DNA from: Galeopsis tetrahit
Lineage: Eukaryota > Streptophyta > Magnoliopsida > Lamiales > Lamiaceae
Length of the DNA: 64,000 bases
Reading direction: 5' to 3'
Assembly: GCA_963675135.1 (NCBI GenBank)
Contig: OY776129.1
Location: forward strand, 71,021,348-71,085,347
Shown here in pieces: positions 34,601-47,200 of the stretch. The translations under genes were made by a program, and so were the position numbers. Position 1 is the stretch's first letter; each line of letters starts with the position of its first letter. The notes under the pieces were generated by a model. It was not told the origin of the DNA. It saw nothing but the letters and a program-made list of their open reading frames with translations, and searched no databases.

Positions 34601-37600
34601 AATTCCATATAACTACCGGACTAATGACTTGATGTTGCTTACCTAGCATGAGACCACAACATATTCATTTCAATTAAAAATAATAATTAATCACAAATTA
34701 TTATCATCCTAAAAAAAAAAAAAGGGTCAACATAGGACTAAAATTGCAGCATTTTAAAAGTTCTGTGACTCAGTTGAGATAATTGATTCGTATCGGACTA
34801 AAATTGTCAACACCTAATAAACATGAGACCAATTTTGCAATTAACTTGATTTTGTATGGTGAATCCAGGCCATAGTTCTTCTAGTAGCTTTTATCTAGGT
34901 ATAGTTAGAGGTTTAAAAAATGTGTTGTATCAGTAATCCTGGATGTTCAAAAGAACTAAACTAAACTGAACCAGGTTTAACTGATATTGTTAATGTTGTT
35001 AATACAGTCCAAAAGAGTTGCAGAGTTGTCTGCAACAAACTAGTCTTGAAAAAAAAATGCAAATGAAGGAATACTGATTAGATTTCCTAAAGGGTATGTT
35101 TTGATTTGTGATTTAGAGCATTTTGGCACCTGGATTTTAAAATCTTGATAAATAGTTATGGTTTGTCTTTGTTTTGAGATTTAAATAGGATAGAGCTTAA
35201 CTTTATGTCAAATCGATGTGTAAGAGTGTGTGATGTTGTATTATTATATTATTGTAATGATTGAATAATTGTGTAATATTTGTGTGAATAAATAACAGTT
35301 GAACCCTATTTCAACAATATGTTATGAAATATATTTTCCAATTACAACATTTGTATTCTAGAGTTCAACTGTTTTTTTTTTTAAATCATGGGCCATTCAT
35401 TAATGAAGTTTTTACAGGCAGGTCTAACTGCAGCAGATGTTGAAATAGGGGATTGGCTGCGCAAGAACTATTCCCACAAACATATAGTTCTTGCTGTAAA
35501 TAAATGTGAATCTCCTCGTAAAGGCATGCTACAAGCGTCAGATTTTTGGGCTTTGGGGTAAGCTTTAAATATTCTTTTCATGTAAATTCATGCTGCATTG
35601 ATTCTCTTATATCAATTACAATGGATATTCGATGAATTACCTTGAATATAGTACTATATGCTAGCTCTTTGACTATCCTTTTGGCATCTAATTTCTACTG
35701 AATAGTCTTATTTATGTTGAGTTGCTAGGTATTCACCCCTTCCCATATCTGCTATATCTGGGACTGGAACTGGGGATCTTCTTGATTCCGTCTGTTCTCA
35801 AATGGAGAAGATTGAGGTGACACATCTTGCAGGATGCTTCATTTGTTGTTTTAATGCTATAAGGATTTGATTGATGGTGCATCTTATGCTTATAGCTATC
35901 TGGGCTATGTGATTTGTTGGATAGCTATTACCATTGACTATCGAGTTGTATATGTTCTATTTTGGAGTTTTCTAAGATAGCTTTGTTGTTTGTGAGTAGT
36001 TGCCTGTTTAAATAATTAAACATTTAGTTAATGATCCTACACAAATATATTTGAGTAACACTTAAACATGCTAGTTGCACCGTGTAACTGGTGCAATTAT
36101 TATCCAATTTTGACTACAAAATTTCACCCAAAATGTTATTTTATACATTTTTTAGCAAATCATAGAAAAACGGTCGAGAAGTATTAGTTCATGTGATAAA
36201 AAGTATTAGCTGTATAGAAAAAGTACTAATATTATTCAGCTTACAAATTAATACTTTCTTTTGTATGAACTAATGCTTCTCATTATACATTTCAGTGTTT
36301 TTTTTTTTTTTTTTGTGTGTGTGTGTGTTAGTCAAACTTGTAGAAGTTTTTTCGTCTTAATTCTTTTCACTTGCTTTCCTGATTTGTGCCCCAATATTAT
36401 TATTTGTGACTTGGGGACATTAACATGGTTTTCATCAATATCTTCTAATAACTATTGTTAACTTAAATAAATAGGGAATTAGGAAATCGGAAATCTAATT
36501 TATCCAATTGATGATTACTGCAGGAGGTAGAGGACCCTAATACAGAAGACTATATCCCTGCTATTGCCATAGTTGGTCGACCAAATGTGGGTAAAAGTAG
36601 TATTTTGAATGCTTTGGTTGGGGAGGATAGGACGATTGTCAGTCCAGTCAGTGGAACCACCCGCGATGCCATAGATACTGAATTTACTTCAACAGATGGC
36701 CAGGTTGGTTACTTAATAGCCTTTCCGTCTTATGCTAGTTGCCTTTCCGTATCAATGTGATTATCACGTATGTTTTGTATACAACCAATGTATTCTCGTA
36801 TCAACTACAAAATTTTAAACATTTATCACTATCTGTATGACGGACAATATCACTTTCCCCCTATTTTTTTTTTCGTGCGAGTAAAAGTGTACTTCCAGAA
36901 CCAAGTTTGATTGATAGTGAGTGAAAGGGGCTCTGGACTAAAAATGATATTATCCAATCTGTCTGACTTTTGAGTGGTTCTCTATTCTCTACTGTTCAAA
37001 TGTATATACTAATAAAATGCTCTCTCTACGTGTATCCTGTACAGGGGTGATTCGGTACGGTATACCGACCATACCAAAAATTTCGATATTTAAAAAATTC
37101 ATACCGATACTGTATCGAAAATTTCGTTATACCGAAATTTCGATATGAAAAAATTCATACTGATACCGTACCGTAATTTCGGTATTCCAAATTTATACCG
37201 TATCATACCAGTATACCAATTCACACCGAAATTATTGAAGCATCGTTTTATATCGGAATTAATTATTTAAGGTTATTTTATTTTAGTTTTAAATTTTAAG
37301 TTATTTTAATTTAAAAAATAATATAAAATTATAATTATATTATAAAATTATTATTTTATTAATGTTTCAATATTTCGGTATGCCGTTTCATACCGAATAC
37401 CGAAAAAATTTTGGTAACATTTTCCATACCGTTATTGTACCGAAATTCAGTACGATATCATACCATACTGAAAATTTCAATAATTTCGATAGTTTTTCGG
37501 TACAAAAAGCTCAGTTACCGAAATTTCGGTATATTTCCCCACCCCTAGTTTCATATGTAAAATGATGATATTCATTTAGTTCTAATGGAAGTAGAGTGCA

Positions 37601-40600
37601 ATAAATTTACTAAGCTCAACCTATGGTTATGTTGATAAAGTAAACCCACAGGACAGTAACTTGTGAGTATTTGGCGTAAATCTTCTTTATTCCTTCGTAG
37701 AGCAGTAGCAAAAGATCAGGTCTATGGACTACTGACGATTTATCTTAAACTTCCTTTGCTTAATATTTTCTTCTCCAATTTTATCTCATCTTATAAAGAT
37801 CATTTACTGAGCATCATACTTTGCAGAAATTTCGTCTTATAGATACAGCTGGTATCAGAAAAAAAGCAGCTGTGGCTTCATCAGGGAGCACCATTGAGTC
37901 TCTGTCTGTGAATCGAGCATTTCGTGCCGTTCGTCGTTCTGATGTTGTGGCCCTTGTAATTGAAGCTATGGCATGCATAACAGAACAGGTAACTGGTACA
38001 TAGATTTTTCACTTTGATTAACTTTATGTAAAAAGTTATCTTTGAGCAAAAATGTGGATTAAGTTGAGAATTTAACACTAACAATGGCATCCTAAGCATT
38101 TTTGGGACTTGAGTGAGTAAATTGCAAAATTGGTCCCTATCTATTGGGTTTTGGTGATTTTAGTCCTATACAAATCAATTTCTCAATTGAAGTCCTGTAA
38201 CTTTTAAAACATGCAATTTTAGTCCTTTATTGACAATTTTTGTTTTAGGATGATAAATTAATTTGTAATTTTTAAATATTTTTTAATTGAAATTAATATA
38301 TTGGGGGTCTCATTATGCCACATAAGTTACGCCCAATCATTATACCAGTTGCTACATGTAATTGTGGCACTCAGCACATGCAAAAATCTTGCAACCTGCT
38401 ATATAGTACTATAATTGCATCATCTTATAAGTTATGAGACATATTTGAGTAAATTGATTCATATGAGACTAAAACCACCAACAACCAATAGATATGAGAC
38501 TAATTTTTCAATTTACTCCTTGAGAGTTGGATAATTTAACACGAAGAATGCTCGAAGTTGTTTTTAGTAGCAGCTCTGGAAGCAGTCTTGTGTTTTTGCT
38601 CTGGAGTTGGTGCAATGACTTCTAACTTGAAATTCCATTACTGTTGACTGCTATTCGAGTTTAATCTTTCTCTTCTATAAATCTTTTTCTTCGTTCACTG
38701 TGTTCTTGTGGAGTGTACCTTTACGTAACTCTGACATCATGGCTTTAACTTTGAAGGATTTCAAGATTGCTGAACAGATAGAGAGAGAAGGCAAGGGCTG
38801 CCTAATTGTTGTGAACAAATGGGACACCATACCCACCAAGGGCCAGCAAACCACTACATATTACGATGACGATGTCAGAGAGAAGCTCCGCATTCTTAGC
38901 TGGGCACCCATTGTGTATGCAACAGCAATACAAGGGCACAGTGTTGACAAGTATGTCTCTAATCACAAGTCAACATTTGGGTAACACTTCGGCGCACTTG
39001 TTGCATCGTGCAACTGTGCAATTTCAACCAATAAATTTCAACCAAACTGTTTTTTATATTTTTTCGCAAATCATGGAAAAAAACTCGAAAAGTATTAGTT
39101 CATGTGATGAAAAGTATCAGCTCATATGATAAAAAGTATTAGTTGTATATTAAAAAAGTACTAATACTCTTCAACCTACAAACTACTAATATTTTTTTCT
39201 TCATATGAAGTACTATTTCTTGTTATAAATTTCAGTGTTTTTGTGAATGAGTGAAACTTTGGTCAAAATTGAATCAAAATTGCACTAGTTGCACGGTGCA
39301 ACTGGTGCGCAAAAGTTTTTGCCTTATTGTTAGTATCAAGCTTTTGAGTAACTGGATAAATGCAATTGCCTTTTTCTACCCTTTTTTTATTGCCTACTAC
39401 CAGCTTTAGAGCTTCGGTTATTAATAGGATTCGTATGCTACTTAATCTCCCAGACGAGAACTGTAGGTTCAATATTTTTGCATATCATAGATATTCGACT
39501 GATGTCTAATTTCGCTGTGCCTTAATATTTTTATGGCTAACAGCAGAGAATGTATTGGTGAGTGAGCCTTTATTATTTTGATTTATATTTTCTTTTATTT
39601 TGTAGAATCATTGTGGCTGCTGCTACGATTGAAAAAGAGAGAACAAGGAGGTTATCAACTGCAACATTGAATCAAGTGGTCCATGAATCTGTTGCATTCA
39701 AATCACCTCCAAGAACTAGAGGCGGAAAAAGAGGCCGTGTTTATTACTGCACTCAGGTACTTATCACTTCTTTTATGTACTTACAGAAGAGATGCTTAAA
39801 AAAGAATTCCTGTATATCTGGTATGTAATATCAAAATCAATTGGTCAGGAACTTAAGAATAATATATTAATGTGTCTCAGATTTTGAAAATCCGCGTTGC
39901 TTTCCCTTTTTTTTCATGGTTTTCCAGTTCTGTCACAAACTTTTAATTTTTTGCAACGTTGCATGACCTTTTTCAGTTGTTGCAATTCTATCACATGATT
40001 ATTTCCCGGCAAGTCTTGCTATGAAATTGATTTTTTTTTTAAAGGTTGTGGTTAAATTGAAACAATAGCAAAAGATCGCGAAAATCTATTTGCAAAATTT
40101 TCAAAGATTTTCCAGGTGCCACGTCAAGCATAAGTTGTCGAAAAATAGTCATATGATATAATTGCAAAAATTCACATCGAATTGTAAATTTTAAGGACAT
40201 GAACAACAATTTTAACCACATTCTCACATACCTCATAATATACTTGAGCATTTTTTTTGCATGTCTGTGAAAACATGACGATCACATTCATGCCACTTAT
40301 TTACCTGATGAAGGAAATGTTTTACAGGCAGCTATTAGGCCACCTACATTTGTCTTCTTTGTGAATGATGCTGTACTTTTTCCTGAAACATACCGACGAT
40401 ATATGGAGAAGCAACTGAGGTCAAGCGCAGGGTTTACAGGCACACCAATTCGACTTTTATGGCGTAGCAGAAAGAAGTCGGAGAGGGAAGGCGGTAAGTT
40501 GGAACTTGAAACCCAAGTTTCTCATTTCTCAATGCAGTACATGTTTATTGCTCATATCATAGCAACGCACCTCAATCTGTATGTTTAATTGCATGATGCA

Positions 40601-40849
40601 TCAAAAGGTCCCTAAACTATCAACGTTTAGGAATCTTTTAATGCATTATGTCTTCAATTTGTTTACGTGGTAATGTGTGCATGAACTATTTACATAAACT
40701 TTGAAACTGATAAATAAATTGCAAACACCATGTTATGGTCATAGTGTCCTGTCCTCAACAACTATATGCATGTTTCAGGAAAAGAGGCTTCTATGAGGCC
40801 ACAAGTGAACTCATCATCAGTTAACAGAAAGTTTGCAGTGGCAACATAA
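31657..40849 (+). CDS. DER: Chloroplast-type ribosome-assembly GTPase Der/EngA, twelve exons
   Basis: Exons 31657-31993, 33092-33159, 33531-33614, 34113-34406, 35418-35557, 35729-35816, 36524-36703, 37827-37988, 38757-38950, 39606-39756, 40328-40493 and 40779-40849 all have GT-AG junctions and sum to 1935 bases, 644 residues. After a plastid-targeting-like N-terminus and an acidic stretch come two GTPase domains. Domain 1 has GRPNVGKS (148-155), a VTRD loop (175-178), DTGG (195-198) and NKCE (289-292). Domain 2 has GRPNVGKS (355-362), TTRDAIDTEF, DTAG (403-406) and NKWD (471-474). A C-terminal KH-like region (VYYCTQAAIRPPTFVFFVN) follows. Tandem GTPases plus KH domain define Der, needed for assembly of the large ribosomal subunit; the transit-like N-terminus points to plastids. 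An insert of about 35 residues after DTGG in domain 1 is typical of plant versions as I recall. The exon 9 acceptor (ttgaag) is the least certain junction. Confidence 0.93.
32367..32625. mobile_element. Stowaway MITE in DER intron 1
   Basis: Ends ctccctccatccatgaaatg and catttcgtggacggagggag, flanked by TA. It is the same family as 33724-33985 but in the opposite orientation. Confidence 0.85.
33724..33985. mobile_element. Stowaway MITE in DER intron 3
   Basis: Ends ctccctccgtccacgaaaag and cttttcatggatggagggag, flanked by TA. Shares accatcactcaact-type interior sequence (ttgccatcaactttattcct) with the intron 1 copy read in reverse. Confidence 0.85.
34434..34854. mobile_element. MITE with long inverted ends in DER intron 4
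   Basis: The left arm (tttattgggtgttggcaatg, then atacgaatcaatttcttcaa) is inverted at the right (gattcgtatcggactaaaat, then aacacctaataaacatgaga). A second copy of the family lies at 38113-38522. Confidence 0.6.
35088..35320. mobile_element. Half of a MITE shared with the CDPK intron, in DER intron 4
   Basis: gggtatgttttgatttgtga, aaaatcttgataaatag, gagatttaaat and tgtgatgttgtattat appear in order. Their reverse complements occur in the same order in the CDPK intron at about 53220-53440. Confidence 0.5.
36060..36300. mobile_element. Partial MITE with TTGCACCGTG end in DER intron 6
   Basis: Starts gctagttgcaccgtgtaact and carries aaaagtattagttcatgtg-type sequence also present in the complete copy at 38993-39317; the right end is replaced by a T/GT-rich tract. 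Confidence 0.5.
37046..37547. mobile_element. MITE made of palindromic ATACCGA motifs, DER intron 7
   Basis: Ends caggggtgattcggtacggt and atttccccacccctag are weak inverted repeats. The interior repeats gaaatttcggtat and ataccgaaatttcg in both orientations, giving extensive fold-back. No target duplication was found. Confidence 0.5.
38113..38522. mobile_element. MITE with long inverted ends in DER intron 8
   Basis: Left ggagtaaattgc-type end (gagtaaattgcaaaattggt, then tgggttttggtgattttagt) is inverted at the right (actaaaaccaccaacaacca, then tttttcaatttactcc). Same family as 34434-34854. Confidence 0.65.
38993..39317. mobile_element. MITE with GTTGCACGGTGCAAC ends in DER intron 9
   Basis: Left end gcgcacttgttgcatcgtgc and right end agttgcacggtgcaactggt plus gcgc form imperfect inverted repeats around an interior with aagtattag repeats. 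Related ends occur at other sites in the window. Confidence 0.55.
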
Positions 40850-41744
40850 GCAAATCTCCTCTTAGATTAGAGGTAAGGAAATGCACGCACGCATGATTCT
40901 GGGGCTCACGCCACACACACTTTATGATCTTCCACGAGTGACCATGATACTGATCTCAGCTTGGAAGCCACAATCTGTTGATCAAGATTTGACTAGTGGT
41001 GAGTATGCTCCCTCCGTGTCACCTCGTTTTTGGATTAGATTCGGTAATTACTACGACGTGTCTTAAGAAAGGAAATAAGTATGAAATTTTTCCCTGAATA
41101 TTGTGGTATATACTGTAATTGTTATCAATCTGTAGTTGGCACTTCAGTGCAGTAGTACAGGATGGATGATTGTAAATCACTTTAGTCCTACAATCCTATT
41201 ATGAATTTTGTGAAATGATTTTATGTTGGTTTGTGGTTACAATTATATGCTGGAGTATTATGCAAAAACTTGGGTGACAGCCGTGGTATTGTTAGTCCAT
41301 TATCACTTTTTAATAAATAAAAAAATGGTGAGGTGTGAGAATAGAAAAACAAGTGCAAATAGAATTAGTGTGTTTGGAAGAATCATTTTTGTGGCTGGGA
41401 TGCACTTACTTGAAGCAGGACACGCGTCGGTGAAGTGAGTGCAATGGCACGTGGGTTGCGGAAATTTTGAATTATTCTAATGAAATGCGGATGATAACCT
41501 CACCCACTGCCGGACCCATACCAGCATTTGTGTCTTCTCATATTTTTATTTGAAATTACCAGACGAGTCCCCTATAATTTTGGGTAAATTGTTTTATACT
41601 CGAACATTTCAAAATATTAAGTATGACTCTTTTAAATAGATACAAGGATGTTATGAGAAATTGTGAGACTACTTACTAATAAAATGATTGAGTAAGAATA
41701 AAATGAATAATAATTTGAATAAATAAGTGATGATGTTAAAATGC
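40850..41744. other. DER 3' region and intergenic DNA
   Basis: Probable 3' untranslated sequence of DER to about 41290, then non-coding DNA. No further gene was recognised. Confidence 0.5.
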
Positions 41745-42345
41745 TCTAAATTGCTATGCGTCTATTTTCACTTTCCACGTGGTTGCTCCTATCACATTCT
41801 TTGATTTATCTTCACTAATGACGACTTCCCCACCGTTTTAAAAAAATAGTAAAAATAATAGACTACTAAATAAAAATTGACTAGTTTTCTTTTCATTGAC
41901 GATTGTTTAAATTGCTACGCGTCGTGTAAAAAATGATTTTACCTGATTTTTTCCTCTATATGGCTGCTCCTACCCTTTAATACGGAGTAATAAACATACT
42001 AGTCTTGTTTCTGTTGTCTATTATCTAAATCTAAATTGCTACTTTTTCTCTATTTTCTCTTTCTACATGATTGCTCCTATCATTTTCTTTGACTCTCTGC
42101 TGACGACAACATCCCCACCATTAAAAGTTAATCAAATTTATAAAGACTATTAAATAAAAAATAGGTTTTTTTTTTTCTATTTTCGTTTCCCTAATTTGCA
42201 ACGCGCCATGTAAAAATTGATTTTACCTTATTCCTCATCTACGTAGCTGCTCGGTTGCTTGCTCCTACCCTCCCTTTAATGATAAATGAGGTAGTTTTCA
42301 TCTCATTTGTCGATTGTCTAAATTGCTACGTGTCATGTAATTTTT
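41745..42345. repeat. Degenerate tandem array, alternating related units
   Basis: taaattgctacgcgtc-type sequence recurs near 41747, 41910, 42026, 42193 and 42316. Between the copies come in turn tctttgat plus gacgac plus ccccacc segments and atgtaaaaattgattttacct segments, each followed by gctgctcctaccc or attgctcctatca. The higher-order period is about 280-290 bases. Confidence 0.5.
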
Positions 42346-43299
42346 TTTTCTCTTTCTCGGTCATGTATTTCTTAGGACTTCTTCATTTTTGCCCCACATT
42401 GTCAATTCAAGTTTTTTATTTGTTGCTGTACCCGTACCCATTCTCTCCCATCCTATCAATCATTCTTGTGCTTTGATTTTTGGTTTTTCATACTAATTGG
42501 TGTACACTGAATTGATTTGAATTTCTTCGAAAAAAAATAAATTAATTTACTAAATGTATCCCTCTTGTTGTGCATCAAATAATTTTTCTAAATTAAAAAA
42601 AGTAAAAACTTCGCTCTTTTAAAGTATCACGGTTGATGTACATACATATATATTTTTTTTTAAAAAGCTCATGTAAACACATTCAGAGAAGATCTACTCT
42701 TATAAAAAAAAAAAAACTCAATACATTGTCCACCAATTGTAACACTAACTTTTATTGTAACTTAAATAATAAGGAGTATTAATTATATAACTACAAATAA
42801 ATACTTCCTCTGATTCAAAAAGTTTGTAGCATTTGTTGTATAGAATTAAGGAACATATTTTTTTTAACATATTTATCCCTCATTAATTTTTCTCTTTTTC
42901 CATTGACGTTTCCTTTCTATAACACTCTTTAACTTTTGAAAGAAAACTTGAGAAAATGAATCATTAATATATTTTCAATTAAAAGTAATATTGTAGGAGT
43001 TACAAAGGGGCAGTTTAGGAAAATTCGTGATAAAAATATGAAAAGCAATAAATTTTTTGAAACAAAAATAAAGACCAAATGCGACAAACTTTATGAAACG
43101 GGAGAGTAAAACATAACATTAATTTTAAGTGGCGTGTCAATTGCACATATGTCCAAGGGTAAAAGAAAGAAAAAAAAAAGAGAGAGAAAAACAAAACTCT
43201 GGTGTAAATGTGGGCCATGAGGGGTGGGGCTCACATTGGTGTACACTTTGTAGGTACTTCTGTAGGTGATGAAAGTTGGGCTTCTCCGCCTCTAATTAA
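42346..43299. other. Intergenic DNA with a Stowaway-like remnant
   Basis: AT-rich, without genes. Sequence from about 42807 (acttcctctgattcaaaaag) to about 43107 (aaactttatgaaacgggaga) is weakly inverted and may be a degenerate Stowaway. Confidence 0.4.
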
Positions 43300-44267
43300 C
43301 ACACACTCTCACTCACACACAACTCTCAATACTGTTGCAGTCGCTTCCGATTTCGCGGCGTCTCTTAATCTTCACCGATTCATTCACTCTGTCTTGCCAA
43401 ATTTTCACAAACCCTAAAATTTTTGGGCTTTGGTTTGGATTATCATCAGCTGGTAATTTTTCTTTCTCCTTCCCCGCTCTTTTTGGCCTAGAATCTTTGA
43501 AATTCTCCTCTCTTTCTAGCAATGGGTCCTCTATCTGAGTTTAATTTTACTTTTATGAATGTATTGTTGTATGCATGAAAGTGTTTTGGCGTATAATGAA
43601 GTTTCTGATCTGGGGTTTTATTTTTGTTCTGGTGATTGAAATTTGAAATTCATCTTTTATGATTTCTTTCCCCTTATTTTTTTATTTGGCTCAGTATTTT
43701 TTAGCTTAATTTACATGCTGTTGAAATAACATATGCAAATTTCCACTAAAAAATTAACACCAAAGATATTTGATTCGCCAAATAATTGCTGTAGGAATTG
43801 AAGAAATTATAATTTTACTGAGGAAAATAATGAGAAGATCGATGAGAAAGTTGAGAAATAGATTCAGTCATTTGTTAATCCGAAATTTATGTACAATGGG
43901 AAGCTACTTGAGGAATTTCTGTTATTAAAGGCATAATACTGGCAGAGTCAAGCCAGAGTCACATGACAAAAGTAGTCGTGAATTGTGATACGAATGATCA
44001 TTGCTGTGTTTTGATCGAAATTTATTTTCAAAATTTACTGTTGGGAATTAAGGGAATCGTTTAAGGAGTTTCGGATATCAATAAGGGTTTGTATTTGTAG
44101 TAGAATTAGGGAATTGAACTATACACATAGATTTCAAATCATGTTTAGTTCGTATAAAAAAATAAGTTACTTCCATTCTTTGTTCCCTATTTCAACTAAC
44201 TGAACTTTTTCTTGTTTGTGAATATTGTGATTACACAGTAGTTATTCTCTGAGGAAATTGCGGGATC
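43300..44267 (+). other. NF-YA 5' leader with an intron
   Basis: A CT-rich leader exon probably starts near 43300 and ends before gtaatt at 43453. An acceptor (ttacacag) ends at 44238, leaving 29 bases before the ATG without an upstream ATG. Intron-containing leaders are usual for this family. Transcript evidence would be needed for the exact 5' end. Confidence 0.5.
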
Positions 44268-47200
44268 ATGCAACCCAAGCTCGATCAAGGGGAAGCCAAT
44301 CTCGATAAGGAGCCAAAGTCCACTGTATGTTCTCAAGCATGGTGGAATAATACCGCATATAATTCTTTTTTCCCAACAGCGATGCAGGGAAATGCATCAG
44401 ATTCATCATCCTTGGAACATTCAGTGGACGGCCAATCACAGTCTGAGGATAGAATGAATGAGGAAGAAGATGATACTGTCAAGCACTCATCGCCTAATAG
44501 TACAGCTCTCCAGTCAGGTACTGGTTCAGTATAGATTTACGAATTAAATTGAGTGCAATACTTTTTAGGAAAGATTCAAATTGATAAATAAAAAGTAGTC
44601 ACTTGTCCCCAAATATTACGTTCCCAACTTGGAAGTTGAACTGTTGTCCAATAGTCATGACTTGACATAATATATGATATATCCATCCATCATATTGTTT
44701 ATGAACCAATTGTTGCTATGAAGTTGATATTTGTAACATGCATGTCGCTGGCTCCTTATCCCATGCCATAACTTGGTTCACTTTTACATCTACGTGTCAT
44801 GAAATTGGTATTAGGGATGGCAATGGGTTGGTTCCAAACCCAGACCCACAATGAACACCCCCCCTGCTCAGGGCAGCGTGGTTTGGACGCGGCCAAGTGG
44901 ATCTGGGAAGGGTTCGTGGTTTTTATAAAACCTGCACCACAAACTCGTTTCCGGACCCGCCAAATATATATGTTAATATTTTTATATATAAAATACATAA
45001 ACTTGTATTCTTAGTATTGTATTTATATTTGTGTGTATAGAGTTTTAATGTGTTATTTTTAAGTATCAAATGAATATTAATAAATAAACAAACAACTATA
45101 CATTTTAACTTCCATTATTTAATATTAAAACTTAGATATTTTGTAGTATTTTATAATTAATTTAAAAACAAAGCGCTCCCGGTCCAATATTTTTCTGGCG
45201 GGGCGGGGTGGGTCCTTGGATCGGCCAAACCCCTCCCATTGCCGTCCCTAATTGGTATACTCTTGTCGTTGTAAAGATGCAACATTTGCGAAGTGCTGGT
45301 CATATTTTCCAGCATCTAATCTCTCTGGAGGATCTTAAAGAGTGCTGCTGTAGTCTATCATCTACAGAGGGATCTTGAGAGAGTCTACCTTTTGTGAGGT
45401 TGTTGCTTTGCTTTTAAAGTAGCTAGTTTCATTGAGATAATAGTATCCATAATGATTGATTAATCTTGCATATTTTTAGATAACAAGATCTAGCTTGAGT
45501 CTTGACTATCACATGGCAAGTATAAAAAAAAGTGAAATTTCTTCAATAAATAATCAATCTTCGTTTATTTATGAGAACTATATTTGATAACCTTTTGAAC
45601 ATGTCCAAGTTGTTATTATGTGATAGTCTTGTCATATATTCCCACTCATCTACATTTGAAGAGACCTATACAGAATACACGATCTGAGGTAAGAGAATAC
45701 GAGTGTGTCTCTGTATTCTATGGAACACTAGCAGTATTGTTGTGCTGATTTTTGTCTCTTTTTGAATCGAAACACCACTGTGTTTCATTTACACATTTAT
45801 TGCCTTTTTTGCTTTGAAGTTTGTTTTCATTGGTGGACGGACTCTTTAATTCCTCATCAGGATGAAAAATAATCACATTTAGTTCAAGTTTAATATTTTT
45901 CATATCAATGTACATTACTGATGAAATCACAATCAACATCAGATAGAAATTATAGGCCAGAGGACGTGAATCTCCAGCGGGCTGTCCCTGCCTTACATCC
46001 AAGAGCTGATGCAAGCATTGTACATCCTGCGCAACTCGAGCTTGTCGGCCACTCAATTGTAAGGACAATTTAATTTGAGGGATAATATTGTTTTTGGTCC
46101 CTAAAGTTTACCCTTTTCTATTTGTTGTCCCTCTTTCACTCACTATCAAATTTGGTCCTTGAAGTACACTTTCACTCCCACATATGGTCCCACGTCCATT
46201 GACTGACGGTGTTAACTATTTGGGGGTGCTGTAATAAATTAAATCTTACATTTAACACCCCAAAATTGTTGATTCCGTCAGTCAACTGATGGCAGGACCA
46301 AAAGTGGGAGCAAAGGTGAACTTTCATGACCAATTTTGAGAGTGATTGGAACAAGGGGACCAAATCTGAAAATAAGTAAACTTTAGGAACTGATATTTCC
46401 CCTTAATTTGAAGTACTGAAAACGTTGGTTGTTTGTTTCTTGAATTGTTATAGTAAATATTGAGACCAGTCTTCATAATACAAGATGGCTTTTCTTGTTC
46501 TGGTGAATCATTTTCAGGCTTGTGCTCCAAATACTTACGATCCATATTACGGAGGGATGTTTGCAGCTTGTGGCCAACCAATGGTATGTGTATGAATGTG
46601 ATATTATTTTCTTGGATTTTTATTTTATTTTATCTCATTGTTCTGTCAAATGGAGAGAAGAGTGTTCTTGTTGTGAAACACGACATGTGATATGCTAGTT
46701 TTTGTCACCTGCTTGATGTTCAAATGGGTTATGGGTTTCATAAAATCTGCTAATGCAAAATAACAATGGTCTATGGGGGTGTTTGCTTTTGCTTTCAAGG
46801 AGTGATTAAAATTAGATATTGTGATAAAATTTCTTATAATTGAAAGTGGGTAGTGTTAGAATATAGAAGTACTTTTGATTTTAAAAAAATTAGAACAGAA
46901 AAGCACTTAAAACAATGATGAATTCTACGGAAAAAAAACCCCAGTGCCACCAAGTGAAGAAAAGAAATGGGTCTTTTTGGGAAAAGAAGTAATTAAAATT
47001 TCAGGGCATTTTACGAAAATGTCAATAAGCACTTAAAAAGATGGCAGGAGCCAGGAGCTGCTTCCGGATTTTGGCTGCTTCCAGCTTCTAACAGCTTTTT
47101 TTTTTGTAGCTTTTTTAATGTGTGAAGCTAAAATTCACTTTGGAAAAGCAATTGCAAACACCACATACGTATCCCTACTCTTATAAGCATGTACAGAATG

